Source: Burkholderia sp. S171 (GTDB lineage Bacteria > Pseudomonadota > Gammaproteobacteria > Burkholderiales > Burkholderiaceae). Taken from it: DNA of 64,000 bases. Position numbers and translations under genes: made by a program. The DNA lies in contig NZ_LMUF01000030.1 of the NCBI RefSeq assembly GCF_009766085.1, forward strand, positions 435,632 through 499,631, written 5' to 3'. The notes beneath the pieces were generated by a model, which ran no database searches, had not been told where the DNA came from, and worked only from the letters and a program-made list of their open reading frames with translations. Positions 47,318 to 55,444 of this stretch are shown in pieces (within the stretch, counting starts at the first letter, position 1; each line of letters opens with the position of its first letter).

Positions 47318-48733
47318 TCAAACATCGAAGTTACGCGCGCGGGGCATGGTGACGCGGATATCGGTGCCATGCGGCTGGCGCCGTTCGATCTCGATGCGAC
47401 CGCCGCGCGCGCTGACGCGCTGGCGCATACCCAGCAGTCCGTGCGTGTGCGTGCGCTGCAAATCTTGCGGACGAATGCCGACGCCGTCATCGGCTATATG
47501 CATCGATACCCGCTCGTCGTCCAGCGCGAGCGCAATCGACACGCTCGACGCCCGCGCGTATTTGGCCGCGTTCGTCAGCGATTCCTGCGCGACTCGGAAT
47601 AACGCGATCTCGACTTCTTCCCCGAGCTTGATGTCGTCGGCGGGGAGCGCGAGTTCGAGCGTCCAGCCGGTGCGTTGCGCGGTTTCATCGGCGAGGGTGC
47701 GCAATGCCGTGACCAGCCCGAAGTTGGCAAGGACGGTCGGCCGCATGTCTTCGATAATCCGCCGCTTCAGCGCTATTCCCTGGTCGAGATTCGCAAGCGC
47801 ACGGCCCAGTTTCTCGGCCATCGCCGGCTCGGCGCTTTTGAGTTTGTTGTTGACCCACGCCACGTCCATCTTGCTGGCCGTCAGGATCGAACCGAGTTCA
47901 TCGTGCAGTTCGCGGGCAAGCTGGGTCTTCTCGTTTTCACTCACCGACTGCAAATGCCACGCGAGCGCTTCAAGTTGCCGCGTGCGATCGAACACGAGCT
48001 GGTCGAGCTCTTCTTGCTGCGTAATCAGCTTTTGCTGCACGCGGTCCTGCTTGTCCAGCTGGATCCCGAGATTGCGAAACAACAGCAGGAACAACACGAT
48101 ATTCAACGCACACAACGCGCCCACGCAGAAGGTGGAAATGCGCTGGTCGGCGCGGCTGGCATCGAGTGCAGACTGCGCCCGGCGCTCTTCATTCAGACGC
48201 AGCAGGGCGAGGGCGCTGTCGAGGATATCAGTACTCGATGCCGCGTCTGAACCGGCGCGCGCAACGAGTCCCGCGTTGATCCGCGCGTCGAGGTTCGCGC
48301 TGACCTGCTTGAAACTCGCGAGCGCGGTGTCGTCCGCTTTGCGGCGATAGTAAGCATCCAGCGACGCAACCGTTTGTTTGATCCTCGCCGCCGCGGCGTT
48401 GTAGGGCGCGGTGTAGGTGTTGTCGGGCGCCAAGCGGAACGCGCGTTCATCGGCAGTCAGTGACGCGATATCCGCCGCCAGCGCGGTCAACTGCGTGGTG
48501 GCGCCTTTCGCGTCGAGCGCGGTCTCGTATTCCGCGGCAATCCGCATGCGGCCGGATTCGAGTATCACCAGGCCGCCAACAGTAATCACGATGGCGACAG
48601 TCATTGCCACGGCCCAGCTCCAACGGCGCATCCAACCGTTCAGACGCGTGCTGAACCGGGTTGCGCGCCGCGTGATGCCGTCTACCGGATTCGCCGCGCC
48701 GCCTTTGTGCAAAGAGGAAGTCATAGGAGCCAT
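47318..48733 (-). CDS. Sensor histidine kinase, NarX/UhpB-like, CHASE3-type sensor
   Basis: A 471-residue membrane kinase. Two hydrophobic helices (about 42-62 and 200-220) flank a periplasmic helical domain of roughly 135 residues, of CHASE3 type. A coiled segment follows, then a HisKA_3 domain with phospho-accepting His in LARELHDELGSILTASK near residue 285, and a HATPase with DDGVGIRPQDL and HGLLGMRQRVSARGG. Kinases of this class pair with NarL-type regulators, and one lies at 50394. Start at 48733 is a compromise; 48724 and a longer start are in frame and no ribosome-binding site decides. The signal is unknown. Confidence 0.9.
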   Translation of the reverse strand: MAPMTSSLHKGGAANPVDGITRRATRFSTRLNGWMRRWSWAVAMTVAIVITVGGLVILESGRMRIAAEYETALDAKGATTQLTALAADIASLTADERAFRLAPDNTYTAPYNAAAARIKQTVASLDAYYRRKADDTALASFKQVSANLDARINAGLVARAGSDAASSTDILDSALALLRLNEERRAQSALDASRADQRISTFCVGALCALNIVLFLLLFRNLGIQLDKQDRVQQKLITQQEELDQLVFDRTRQLEALAWHLQSVSENEKTQLARELHDELGSILTASKMDVAWVNNKLKSAEPAMAEKLGRALANLDQGIALKRRIIEDMRPTVLANFGLVTALRTLADETAQRTGWTLELALPADDIKLGEEVEIALFRVAQESLTNAAKYARASSVSIALALDDERVSMHIADDGVGIRPQDLQRTHTHGLLGMRQRVSARGGRIEIERRQPHGTDIRVTMPRARNFDV

Positions 48734-48952
48734 CGGGTTTTCTGTCCGGCCAGTGTAACTTTTCACGCCGTGCCGGGCCGATCGAATTACATCGATCAGC
48801 GCCGGACGGGTGACGGGCGGGATTAAGCACGAAGACAATTGAAAGCGTTTGTCGGTGATGTCCTACACGAAAACCGGCGTGCATCCAGATGGCAGTTCAT
48901 AACCGCCTCGCTAACATCCTGCTACTAGTCCAATCTTAATGGGGAACCGATC

Positions 48953-49129
48953 ATGTTGAAGTGGGCATTGTTTTTCGCCATTGTCGCCGTCGTCGCGGGC
49001 TTGCTCGGTTTCACCGGCGTGGCAGCGGGCGCGGCCAGCATCGCAAAATTCCTGTTCGTGCTGTTCCTGATCTTGTGCGTGGTATTCCTCGTGCTCGGTT
49101 TTGTCGTGACGAAGAAAATAGTCGATTAG
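48953..49129 (+). CDS. DUF1328 (YtjA-type) small membrane protein, copy 1
   Basis: A 58-residue protein with two hydrophobic helices. It starts MLKWALFFAIVAVVAGLLGF and contains the family core GFTGVAAGAASIAKFLF, ending in VVTKKIVD. This is the DUF1328/YtjA pattern, whose members are induced by stress in several proteobacteria but have no known mechanism. GGGGAAC lies before the ATG. A second member follows 194 bases later. The gene is too short to be obvious in routine gene calling but is well supported by family resemblance. Confidence 0.9.
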   Translation: MLKWALFFAIVAVVAGLLGFTGVAAGAASIAKFLFVLFLILCVVFLVLGFVVTKKIVD

Positions 49130-49323
49130 CGATCTTAGCCACCGCCAATTAAAAACCTCGCACGCTTCGGCTTTGACCGGCTTTATCGAATCCTGTGCGA
49201 TGGGTGGTCGACTTCACGCTTTATCGCAATCGTCTACCCGAGTCATCGTGAGATGCCGGATTCGATGTCTGATCCGATGCCGGATCCGAGGCCGATAAGA
49301 ACCCACCAAGAGGGAAGGTCGTC

Positions 49324-49485
49324 ATGCTCCATTACGCCGTTGTTTTTTTCATCATTGCGATTATCGCGGCCGTGTTTGGCTTTACCGGCATTGCCGCCGG
49401 CGCCGCGGAGATCGCAAAGATCCTGTTCTACATCTTTCTCGTGGTCTTCGTTGTTACGTTGTTGCTGGGCGTATTCCGAACGTGA
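49324..49485 (+). CDS. DUF1328 (YtjA-type) small membrane protein, copy 2
   Basis: A 53-residue protein with two hydrophobic helices, [20 protein letters not shown] followed by [16 protein letters not shown] and a hydrophobic end LLLGVFRT. It is a paralogue of the preceding gene: the GFTG(V/I)AAGAA core is shared. GGAAGG lies 6 bases before the ATG. The two copies probably arose by tandem duplication and then diverged, because copy 2 lacks the charged C-terminus of copy 1. Confidence 0.9.
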   Translation: MLHYAVVFFIIAIIAAVFGFTGIAAGAAEIAKILFYIFLVVFVVTLLLGVFRT

Positions 49486-49673
49486 TGTCGCGAGTGGCCG
49501 GGCACGGTGGCGTCAGGCCTGATCGATTGTCCGAGCGCGTCGCGAGCAGGCACGCCGTATGCGGGCGATCACACGAGTGACTGAGGACGGCGGCCGGGGC
49601 CTATATCCGGCGAGGCTGCCGTGAGAACCTGTCCCGCCGAACAAAAGATCCATTCTCTTTTTGGAGCACAACA

Positions 49674-50267
49674 ATGTCGAAATCGTCTGCTGTAAAAGCT
49701 GCACCGGAACAATCGAAGGGACCCGCAGGCAAGTCCGATCCGTTTGTGCTGGACATGGAAAAAATTCGCGCCAACGCGCGTCAGCATATGGACGACGGCT
49801 CGGTTACGTCGACCTATGGCGCCGACAAGGAAGTCGTGCTGAAGCTGCTGAACGATTCGCTCGCCACAGAGATTGTCTGCACGCTGCGCTATAAACGCCA
49901 TTACTTCATGGCAAAGGGCATCCATTCGGAAGCGGTTGCGTCGGAATTCGCGCAGCATGCGACCGAAGAGCAGGAACACGCCGATACCATCGCCGAGCGC
50001 ATCGTCCAGTTGGGCGGCGAGCCGAATTTCGCGCCGGACAGTCTCGCGTCGCGCGCGCATTCCGAGTACAAGGAAGGCGCCAATCTGATCGATATGATTC
50101 GCGAGAATCTCATCGCGGAACGCATTGCCATCGACACGTATGCTGAAATCATTCGCTACCTCGGCGAAAAGGATGTCACTACGCGCCGGATCTTCGAAAC
50201 GATCCTGGCGGTCGAGGAAGAGCACGCCGATGACATGGCCGACCTGCTCGACGGCCTCGACGGTTGA
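49674..50267 (+). CDS. Ferritin-like (bacterioferritin-type) protein
   Basis: A 197-residue four-helix protein of the ferritin-like superfamily. Di-iron ligand motifs are visible: Glu in LATEIVCTLRYKRH near residue 67, EEQEHADTIAERI near 100, ERIAIDTYAEIIRY near 149 and EEEHADDMADLL near 181. This gives the two ExxH motifs of a carboxylate di-iron site. The first 40 residues are a polar extension. Such proteins store or detoxify iron. GGAG lies 8 bases before the ATG at 49674. It sits between DUF1328 genes and a response regulator, in a stress-like neighbourhood. It is not a standard Bfr, since no haem-binding methionine can be assigned with confidence. Confidence 0.88.
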   Translation: MSKSSAVKAAPEQSKGPAGKSDPFVLDMEKIRANARQHMDDGSVTSTYGADKEVVLKLLNDSLATEIVCTLRYKRHYFMAKGIHSEAVASEFAQHATEEQEHADTIAERIVQLGGEPNFAPDSLASRAHSEYKEGANLIDMIRENLIAERIAIDTYAEIIRYLGEKDVTTRRIFETILAVEEEHADDMADLLDGLDG

Positions 50268-50314
50268 ACGTGAAGTTGCAGTAAAAGAGCGGTAAAAGAA
50301 TACGGAAGCTCCAG

Positions 50315-50352
50315 GACGACGCGCGGCGGGATGATTCCCGCCGCGCGTCGTC
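50315..50352. terminator. Perfect 17-base-pair GC-rich hairpin
   Basis: GACGACGCGCGGCGGGA (50315-50331) pairs perfectly with 50336-50352 around a TGAT loop, 48 bases after the ferritin-like gene. There is no T-run. A TACAAT at 50355-50360 just after it could be the -10 of the response-regulator gene, so the hairpin may insulate the two genes. Confidence 0.6.
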
Positions 50353-50393
50353 GGTACAATGATTCACCATAAAAACGGCCGCAGGCAGCGCAG

Positions 50394-51026
50394 ATGATTC
50401 GAGTGTTGATAGCGGACGACCACGCCATTGTGCGGAGCGGATTCCGGCAATTCGTCGCCGATGAACCCGACATGGAAGTCGCCGCCGAAGCGTCCACCGG
50501 TGACGAAACCATCGCGCTCGTGCGCGAAAGCGCGTTCGATGTCGTATTGCTGGACATCGCGATGCCGGATAAGAACGGTATCGATACCCTGCGCGTGATC
50601 AAGCAGATTCGCCCGGAGCAGGGCGTGCTGATGCTGTCGGGTTATCCGGAAAGCCAGTACGCGATCAATCTGCTGCGCGCTGGCGCCAACGGGTATCTGA
50701 ACAAGGACGCGGCGCCCGACGAGATCGTGCGGGCAATTCGGATGGTGGCGCGAGGTCACCGCTACCTGTCGGAGTTTATTGCCGACGCACTCGCCGACAA
50801 GCTCGAAAAACCCGCCACCGAGCGGCCACACGAAGCTTTGTCTGAGCGGGAGTTCCAGATTTTTTGCAAGCTCGCGGGCGGCCAGATTCCGACCGAGATC
50901 GCGGAGGAGCTGCATTTATCGGTGAAGACGATCAGCACGTATCGCGCACGCGTTCTCGAAAAAATGCGGCTCGCGAACAACGCCGATCTCACGTATTACG
51001 CGATCAAGAACGGCTTGATCGAGTAG
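50394..51026 (+). CDS. NarL/FixJ-type response regulator
   Basis: A 210-residue response regulator. The receiver domain has the acidic pair ADDH at residues 7-10, phospho-acceptor Asp54 in VVLLDIAMPDKNG and the lysine in LNKDAAPDE near 104. The LuxR helix-turn-helix is at about 147-205 (LSEREFQIFCKLAGGQ, then IAEELHLSVKTISTYRARVLEKM). This is the partner type for the histidine kinase at 47318. A receiver-only protein follows on the same transcript, 13 bases after its stop. Its regulon is unknown, though neighbouring envelope and stress genes are candidates. Confidence 0.94.
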   Translation: MIRVLIADDHAIVRSGFRQFVADEPDMEVAAEASTGDETIALVRESAFDVVLLDIAMPDKNGIDTLRVIKQIRPEQGVLMLSGYPESQYAINLLRAGANGYLNKDAAPDEIVRAIRMVARGHRYLSEFIADALADKLEKPATERPHEALSEREFQIFCKLAGGQIPTEIAEELHLSVKTISTYRARVLEKMRLANNADLTYYAIKNGLIE

Positions 51027-51039
51027 GAGGATGCCCGCC

Positions 51040-51465
51040 GTGGGCCAACAAACGATCGTCGACAAAACCGGTTTCGCGCACAAGCGGCCGCTGAGCGTGC
51101 TGTTGATCGAAGACTCGCCGTTGATCCGGCGCAGCCTGGTGGAAGCGATCGATGCGTCCGGCGAGCTGCAGGTCACCGCTTGGGCGGACACGCCCGAGGC
51201 GTCGATCGGGCTGCTGGAAGCGGGGAAATTCGATGCAGTCATTGTCGATCTGCAACTGAAGCACGGTTCCGGCGTCGAGGTGCTGGCGTATTTGCAGCGC
51301 ACCGGAATGATCGATTCGACCTTCGCCGCCGTGCTCACGAACCATGCACTGCCGGCATACCGCGAGCGCTGCCTGCAATACGGCGTGCGCCATTTCTTCG
51401 ATAAATCCCTGGAATTCGATCGCGTTCTCGACGCGCTGCATCAATACTCCCGCGCGAGGGACTAA
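51040..51465 (+). CDS. Stand-alone receiver-domain response regulator
   Basis: A 141-residue protein with one receiver domain and no output domain. The acidic pair is in LLIEDSPLIRRS near residue 24, phospho-acceptor Asp70 in AVIVDLQLKHGSG, and lysine in HFFDKSLEFDRVL near 122. The GTG at 51040 is chosen because GGAGG lies 9 bases upstream; an ATG at 51031 touches the same ribosome-binding site and is less likely. It may act as a phosphate sink or protein-interaction partner for the kinase at 47318. Probably co-transcribed with the preceding regulator. Confidence 0.88.
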   Translation: MGQQTIVDKTGFAHKRPLSVLLIEDSPLIRRSLVEAIDASGELQVTAWADTPEASIGLLEAGKFDAVIVDLQLKHGSGVEVLAYLQRTGMIDSTFAAVLTNHALPAYRERCLQYGVRHFFDKSLEFDRVLDALHQYSRARD

Positions 51466-51502
51466 GCGAGCGAGGCACGCAGTTTTTCAGCAGACCTCTG
51501 GC

Positions 51503-52717
51503 TCAAGCGCTTTTTGAACGGCTTCGCGAATGGCTCAAGCCGGCAAGCGCGGTGGCCGCCAATCCCGCGATACACACGCCGATCCATCCGAACGCGTGCC
51601 ATGCCAGCGATGCAACCGCCGACCCCACGGCTCCGCCAATGAAATAGACCACCATGTACACGGTATTCACACGGCTGCGCGCCTCGGGCTTGAGCGCATA
51701 GATTCTCGATTGATTCGATATCTGCGCGGCTTGCACGCCGATATCCAGCACGATCACGCCGATCACCAGTCCCACGAGGCTGCGTCCCGACAACGCGAAT
51801 ACGACGAACGAGACGGCCACGAGCACGATGCTGAGCGAAACGACTGCCCGCGGTCCGCGCTTGTCCGCCGACTTGCCGGCGAGCGGCGCGGCCAGCGCGC
51901 CCGCTGCACCGACAATGCCAAACAGCCCGGCCGCCTGAGGGCCGAGTTGGAACGGTTCTCCCGCGAGCAGCAACGTGAGCACCGACCAGAAGATGCTGAA
52001 CGCGGCGAACAACGCGCCGCCGGTCATCGATGCCTCGCGCAGCGCCGGCGACTCGACCACGAGATGCCACATCGACACAAGCAGGCGGCCGTAGGGCAGC
52101 GTGGAAGTCGGCTTGCTGCGCGGCAGGCGCATGACCACGAGTACGGCGAGCGCGATGGTCGCAACGACGGAGGCGCCATACACGGCTCGCCACCCGAAAT
52201 ACTCCGCGACAAAACCCGATACCGTACGCGCGAGCAGAATGCCGATCAGCAAGCCGCTCATCACCGTACCGACCGCGTGCCCGCGTTGCGCGGGCGGCGC
52301 GAGTTCAGCGGCGAACGGCACGGCTTGTTGCGCGATGGTTGCCACGATACCGAGTGCCAGACTCGCGGCGATCAGCACGCCGAGCGTGGGCGCGGCCGTT
52401 GCCGCGACGAGCGCGATGCCAAGTGCGGCCAGTTGCAGAAGGATGATCAGGCGGCGGTCGAAGCGATCGCCGAGCGGCGCCAGCAGTAACATGCCGAGCG
52501 CATAGCCGAGTTGCGTGACAGCGGGTACCGCACCGATCAACCCAGCGCTTTCCGGGAAGGACGCGCGAAAGGCCGCGAGCAGCGGCTGATTCGTATAGAT
52601 ATTCGCGACCGATACGCCTGCGATCGTCGCGAGGACGAGCAGCGTGGCCCGGGAGTAATGTGGGTGGGGCTGCTGGTGCGGAGTGTGGGAATTTGAATCG
52701 GTGGCGGCAGCAGACAT
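51503..52717 (-). CDS. MFS transporter, DHA-type exporter
   Basis: A 404-residue inner-membrane protein with about 12 hydrophobic segments. After a polar His/Pro-rich start, the first helix contains ANIYTNQPLLAAF, a signature of a group of bacterial MFS exporters. The loop LLLAPLGDRFDRRL near residue 90 is the MFS motif A between helices 2 and 3. The second half contains AGALAAPLAGKSADKRGPRA. Substrate unknown; drug or sugar efflux are both possible. It converges with the response-regulator genes. No regulator gene is adjacent. Confidence 0.88.
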   Translation of the reverse strand: MSAAATDSNSHTPHQQPHPHYSRATLLVLATIAGVSVANIYTNQPLLAAFRASFPESAGLIGAVPAVTQLGYALGMLLLAPLGDRFDRRLIILLQLAALGIALVAATAAPTLGVLIAASLALGIVATIAQQAVPFAAELAPPAQRGHAVGTVMSGLLIGILLARTVSGFVAEYFGWRAVYGASVVATIALAVLVVMRLPRSKPTSTLPYGRLLVSMWHLVVESPALREASMTGGALFAAFSIFWSVLTLLLAGEPFQLGPQAAGLFGIVGAAGALAAPLAGKSADKRGPRAVVSLSIVLVAVSFVVFALSGRSLVGLVIGVIVLDIGVQAAQISNQSRIYALKPEARSRVNTVYMVVYFIGGAVGSAVASLAWHAFGWIGVCIAGLAATALAGLSHSRSRSKSA

Positions 52718-52859
52718 GGGCGAGGGCTCGAGGATTCAACGCATGAAGCGAGCCGCTGATGATACTAAAGACGACGGAGGGTCGCTGCCCACGGTGGCCA
52801 TGTCCGTGCGTTCATTGACGTGTCGACCGCGCCGCATTTTCCAGACGCAATGGAAAACC

Positions 52860-53234
52860 TTACTCCGTGTCAGCGGCGGCGGGCGGCGTCAGCGGATATT
52901 TTTCCGCGAGAGTCGCCGGTGTCAGCCACTGGAACGTCTTGAGCTTGTCGCCTTCGAACGTGCATTCGACAGCAGCTTCTACAGTCGTCGTTGTCGGCTT
53001 GATGAGGGTCACGCCTGCTGGCGGGATCTTCTTGGTGTAGCTGCCTTCGACCACCACACGCGTGCTTTGGTATGCGACCCGGGGTATTTCGTAAGTCAGC
53101 TTGGGCAACGTGGCCGGGTAGGTCTCGACCATCTTGGCCTTGCACTCCTGGCCGTTGCGGTAAGCGGTCGTGCAGCCTGCGGTGCAGGTCAGAACGGCAG
53201 CAGCGGCCACCGCATAAAAGGTTCGATGTTTCAT
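52860..53234 (-). CDS. Lipoprotein, function unknown
   Basis: A 124-residue protein with signal MKHRTFYAVAAAAVLTCTAGC and lipobox TAGC, placing the lipid on Cys21. The mature part has Cys in QECKAKM and AAVECTF, which could form a disulfide, and a beta-rich composition (VVVEGSYTKKIPPAGVTLIK). It ends in a Pro/Ala-rich tail. I do not recognise the family. An isolated LexA-like box lies 177 bases upstream of its start, and tRNA-Leu is further upstream on the same strand. Confidence 0.75.
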   Translation of the reverse strand: MKHRTFYAVAAAAVLTCTAGCTTAYRNGQECKAKMVETYPATLPKLTYEIPRVAYQSTRVVVEGSYTKKIPPAGVTLIKPTTTTVEAAVECTFEGDKLKTFQWLTPATLAEKYPLTPPAAADTE

Positions 53235-53410
53235 GATGGCTCGCGCTAGGTAGGACGCGCAGTCTACTTCAGTCGATTAAGCGAAGACAGGATGACTGGC
53301 GGGTTCGGCATCGATAAAACGGGTCTGCCATGCACGATCGGCGCTCTTCTCGTTTCCTTTCGCCACGCTAAATGGAAACCAAGAAAATGCGCAACGGCGT
53401 TGATACGCTT

Positions 53411-53426
53411 CTGTATGAATATACAG
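53411..53426. promoter_or_regulatory. LexA-type SOS box
   Basis: CTGTATGAATATACAG fits the LexA pattern CTGT-N8-ACAG, with perfect 6-base arms (CTGTAT/ATACAG) and an AT-rich centre. No obvious SOS gene is adjacent. The nearest downstream gene on the minus strand is the lipoprotein at 52860-53234. Confidence 0.6.
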
Positions 53427-53498
53427 CGAACATCGCGTCGACCTTCGCGCGGCAGAAAAACATCCCACTCGTTCAGGGACGCTCAATCAATCTGACGC

Positions 53499-53583
53499 TG
53501 GTAGCGGGGACCGGACTTGAACCGGCAAGCCGTTAGGCGGCGGATTTTAAGTCCGCTATGTTTACCAATTTCATCACCCCGCC
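53499..53583 (-). tRNA. tRNA-Leu (anticodon TAA)
   Basis: Read on the minus strand, an 85-base type II tRNA starts GGCGGGGTGATGAAATTGGT, with acceptor arm GGCGGGG pairing with CCCCGCT. The anticodon stem-loop has TAA in GGACTTAAAATCC, there is a long variable arm, and the T arm reads GCCGGTTCAAGTCCGGT. CCA is encoded at 53501-53499. It decodes UUA, a rare codon in this GC-rich genome. Confidence 0.96.
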
Positions 53584-53594
53584 AAGCGGACGGG

Positions 53595-53623
53595 ATTCTA
53601 CCATCGGACGGCGGGCGGGCCAA
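53595..53623 (-). promoter_or_regulatory. Likely tRNA-Leu promoter
   Basis: TTGGCC (53623-53618) and TAGAAT (53600-53595) on the minus strand are separated by 17 bases. The tRNA 5' end lies 11 bases after the -10. Confidence 0.65.
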
Positions 53624-53884
53624 TTCCGACAGGCACCAGCGTCCCGCGTCTGCCCGCTTGCCGGAGATCGTGGGGCCGGTTTTCATCGTTCGAACCGATC
53701 CTTCTGCCATCCTCCCCGCACCTTTCACCGTATCGCTCAGGACAGAAACCGAAAAATATCCTTCCCGCCTGCATCCGTTCGCGCCCGGGCTCGCGTATTC
53801 AGGTACATGAGAATCCGCTACCGCTGAGCGGCAGGATCAACGAGTCGGCATTAAGACACGACCCATCGATGTCAGGAGGCGAGT

Positions 53885-54007
53885 ATGAAAGACGTTTCTA
53901 TCGGCGCATGGCGTGAACGGACGCGTCTGGGACTCGGGCTGGCAATTCTCGCCGCCGGAGCGGGGTTGCAACTGCTGCAATGGCTTCATGCCGCCGTTCC
54001 CGGATGA
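53885..54007 (+). CDS. 40-residue small membrane-associated protein
   Basis: A 40-codon frame with a near-perfect ribosome-binding site, AGGAGGCGAGT directly before ATG at 53885. The protein starts MKDVSIGAWRERTRLGLGLA and has one hydrophobic, glycine/alanine-rich segment at about residues 15-32 followed by a short tail. The strong translation signal is the main evidence. Not recognised. It lies alone between tRNA-Leu and the TMEM175-type gene. Confidence 0.55.
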   Translation: MKDVSIGAWRERTRLGLGLAILAAGAGLQLLQWLHAAVPG

Positions 54008-54194
54008 TGTCCGAAGATTCCTGATGGTTGGGTGCACTGCGTTTCATCGATACACCACGACGTCCTTTCTCTCGTTCACGCTAAATCGACAACGCCAGGC
54101 TGCTCGCGCATAATTTGCTGCGCGCGGCTGGGTGGGCCGTAGCCCCAAGCGTTTAAAACGAAAAAGCAACGAAAAAGCAACGAGAAAGGACGAA

Positions 54195-54776
<582 letters not shown>

Positions 54777-54872
54777 CGGAGGATTAACGGAGGAGTAACG
54801 ACGCGCGTGACGGTGATTTCATCGGCATGAACGGTGCTACGCTCAGGCGATCAAGTCCTGCGAGCGAAGCCC

Positions 54873-55337
54873 ATGTCACCTGTCATCCGCATCGGCATCA
54901 TCTCCGATACCCACAACCTCGTGCGCCCCGAGGCGCTCGATGCGTTGCGCGGCTGCGAGCACATCATTCACGCCGGCGATATCTGCAATCCCGCGGTTCT
55001 CGATACGCTCAACGCACTCGCGCCGGTCACAGCGGTCCGCGGCAATAACGACTCGGGCGAGCGAATCGATGACCTGCCGGAAGCGCTGACGTTTGATATC
55101 GGCAGAACGGCGATTCATCTCGTGCATGACATCGCTGACGTTCCGAAGCGACTCGATGGAATTGACGTGGTCGTGACCGGCCATTCGCACAAGCCTTTGA
55201 TTGAACGCCGCGGTGCAACACTTTTCGTTAATCCCGGAAGCGCCGGGCCGCGTCGATTCAAGTTGCCGGTGACGCTGGGCATCATGCTGATCGACAAGGG
55301 CGAGGTGCAGGTCGAGATCGTGCGGCTGATCGAGTGA
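54873..55337 (+). CDS. YfcE/MJ0936-type metallophosphoesterase
   Basis: A 154-residue cytoplasmic phosphodiesterase. The calcineurin-like metal motifs are all present: SDTHN near residue 10, HAGDI near 34, GNND near 60, VTGHSHKP near 98 and the family block FVNPGSAGPRRFKLP near 117. Metals are likely Mn. The start at 54873 (MSPVIRIGIISDTH) is chosen by family length, although an ATG 39 bases upstream is in frame; no strong ribosome-binding site is visible. Substrate is unknown; YfcE of E. coli cleaves phosphodiester bonds in vitro. A strong terminator follows. Confidence 0.92.
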   Translation: MSPVIRIGIISDTHNLVRPEALDALRGCEHIIHAGDICNPAVLDTLNALAPVTAVRGNNDSGERIDDLPEALTFDIGRTAIHLVHDIADVPKRLDGIDVVVTGHSHKPLIERRGATLFVNPGSAGPRRFKLPVTLGIMLIDKGEVQVEIVRLIE

Positions 55338-55376
55338 ACGGCGGCCCAGCAGTTGGTGCTGCTCAGATCGGAAAAG

Positions 55377-55414
55377 CAAAGAGGCCATCCAACGTTAGCT
55401 GGATGGCCTCTTTG
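55377..55414. terminator. Convergent intrinsic terminator
   Basis: A perfect 15-base-pair stem, CAAAGAGGCCATCCA with TGGATGGCCTCTTTG, surrounds an 8-base loop. It lies between the phosphoesterase gene and the convergent ProP-like gene and can serve both. Confidence 0.9.
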
Positions 55415-55444
55415 TTTAACGAGCGTCGACCCGCTCGATGACGG

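Noticed and set aside
53499..53583. tRNA-Leu considered as an integration site for a mobile element
   Set aside because: No integrase, direct repeat of the tRNA end or foreign-looking cargo is seen on either side.
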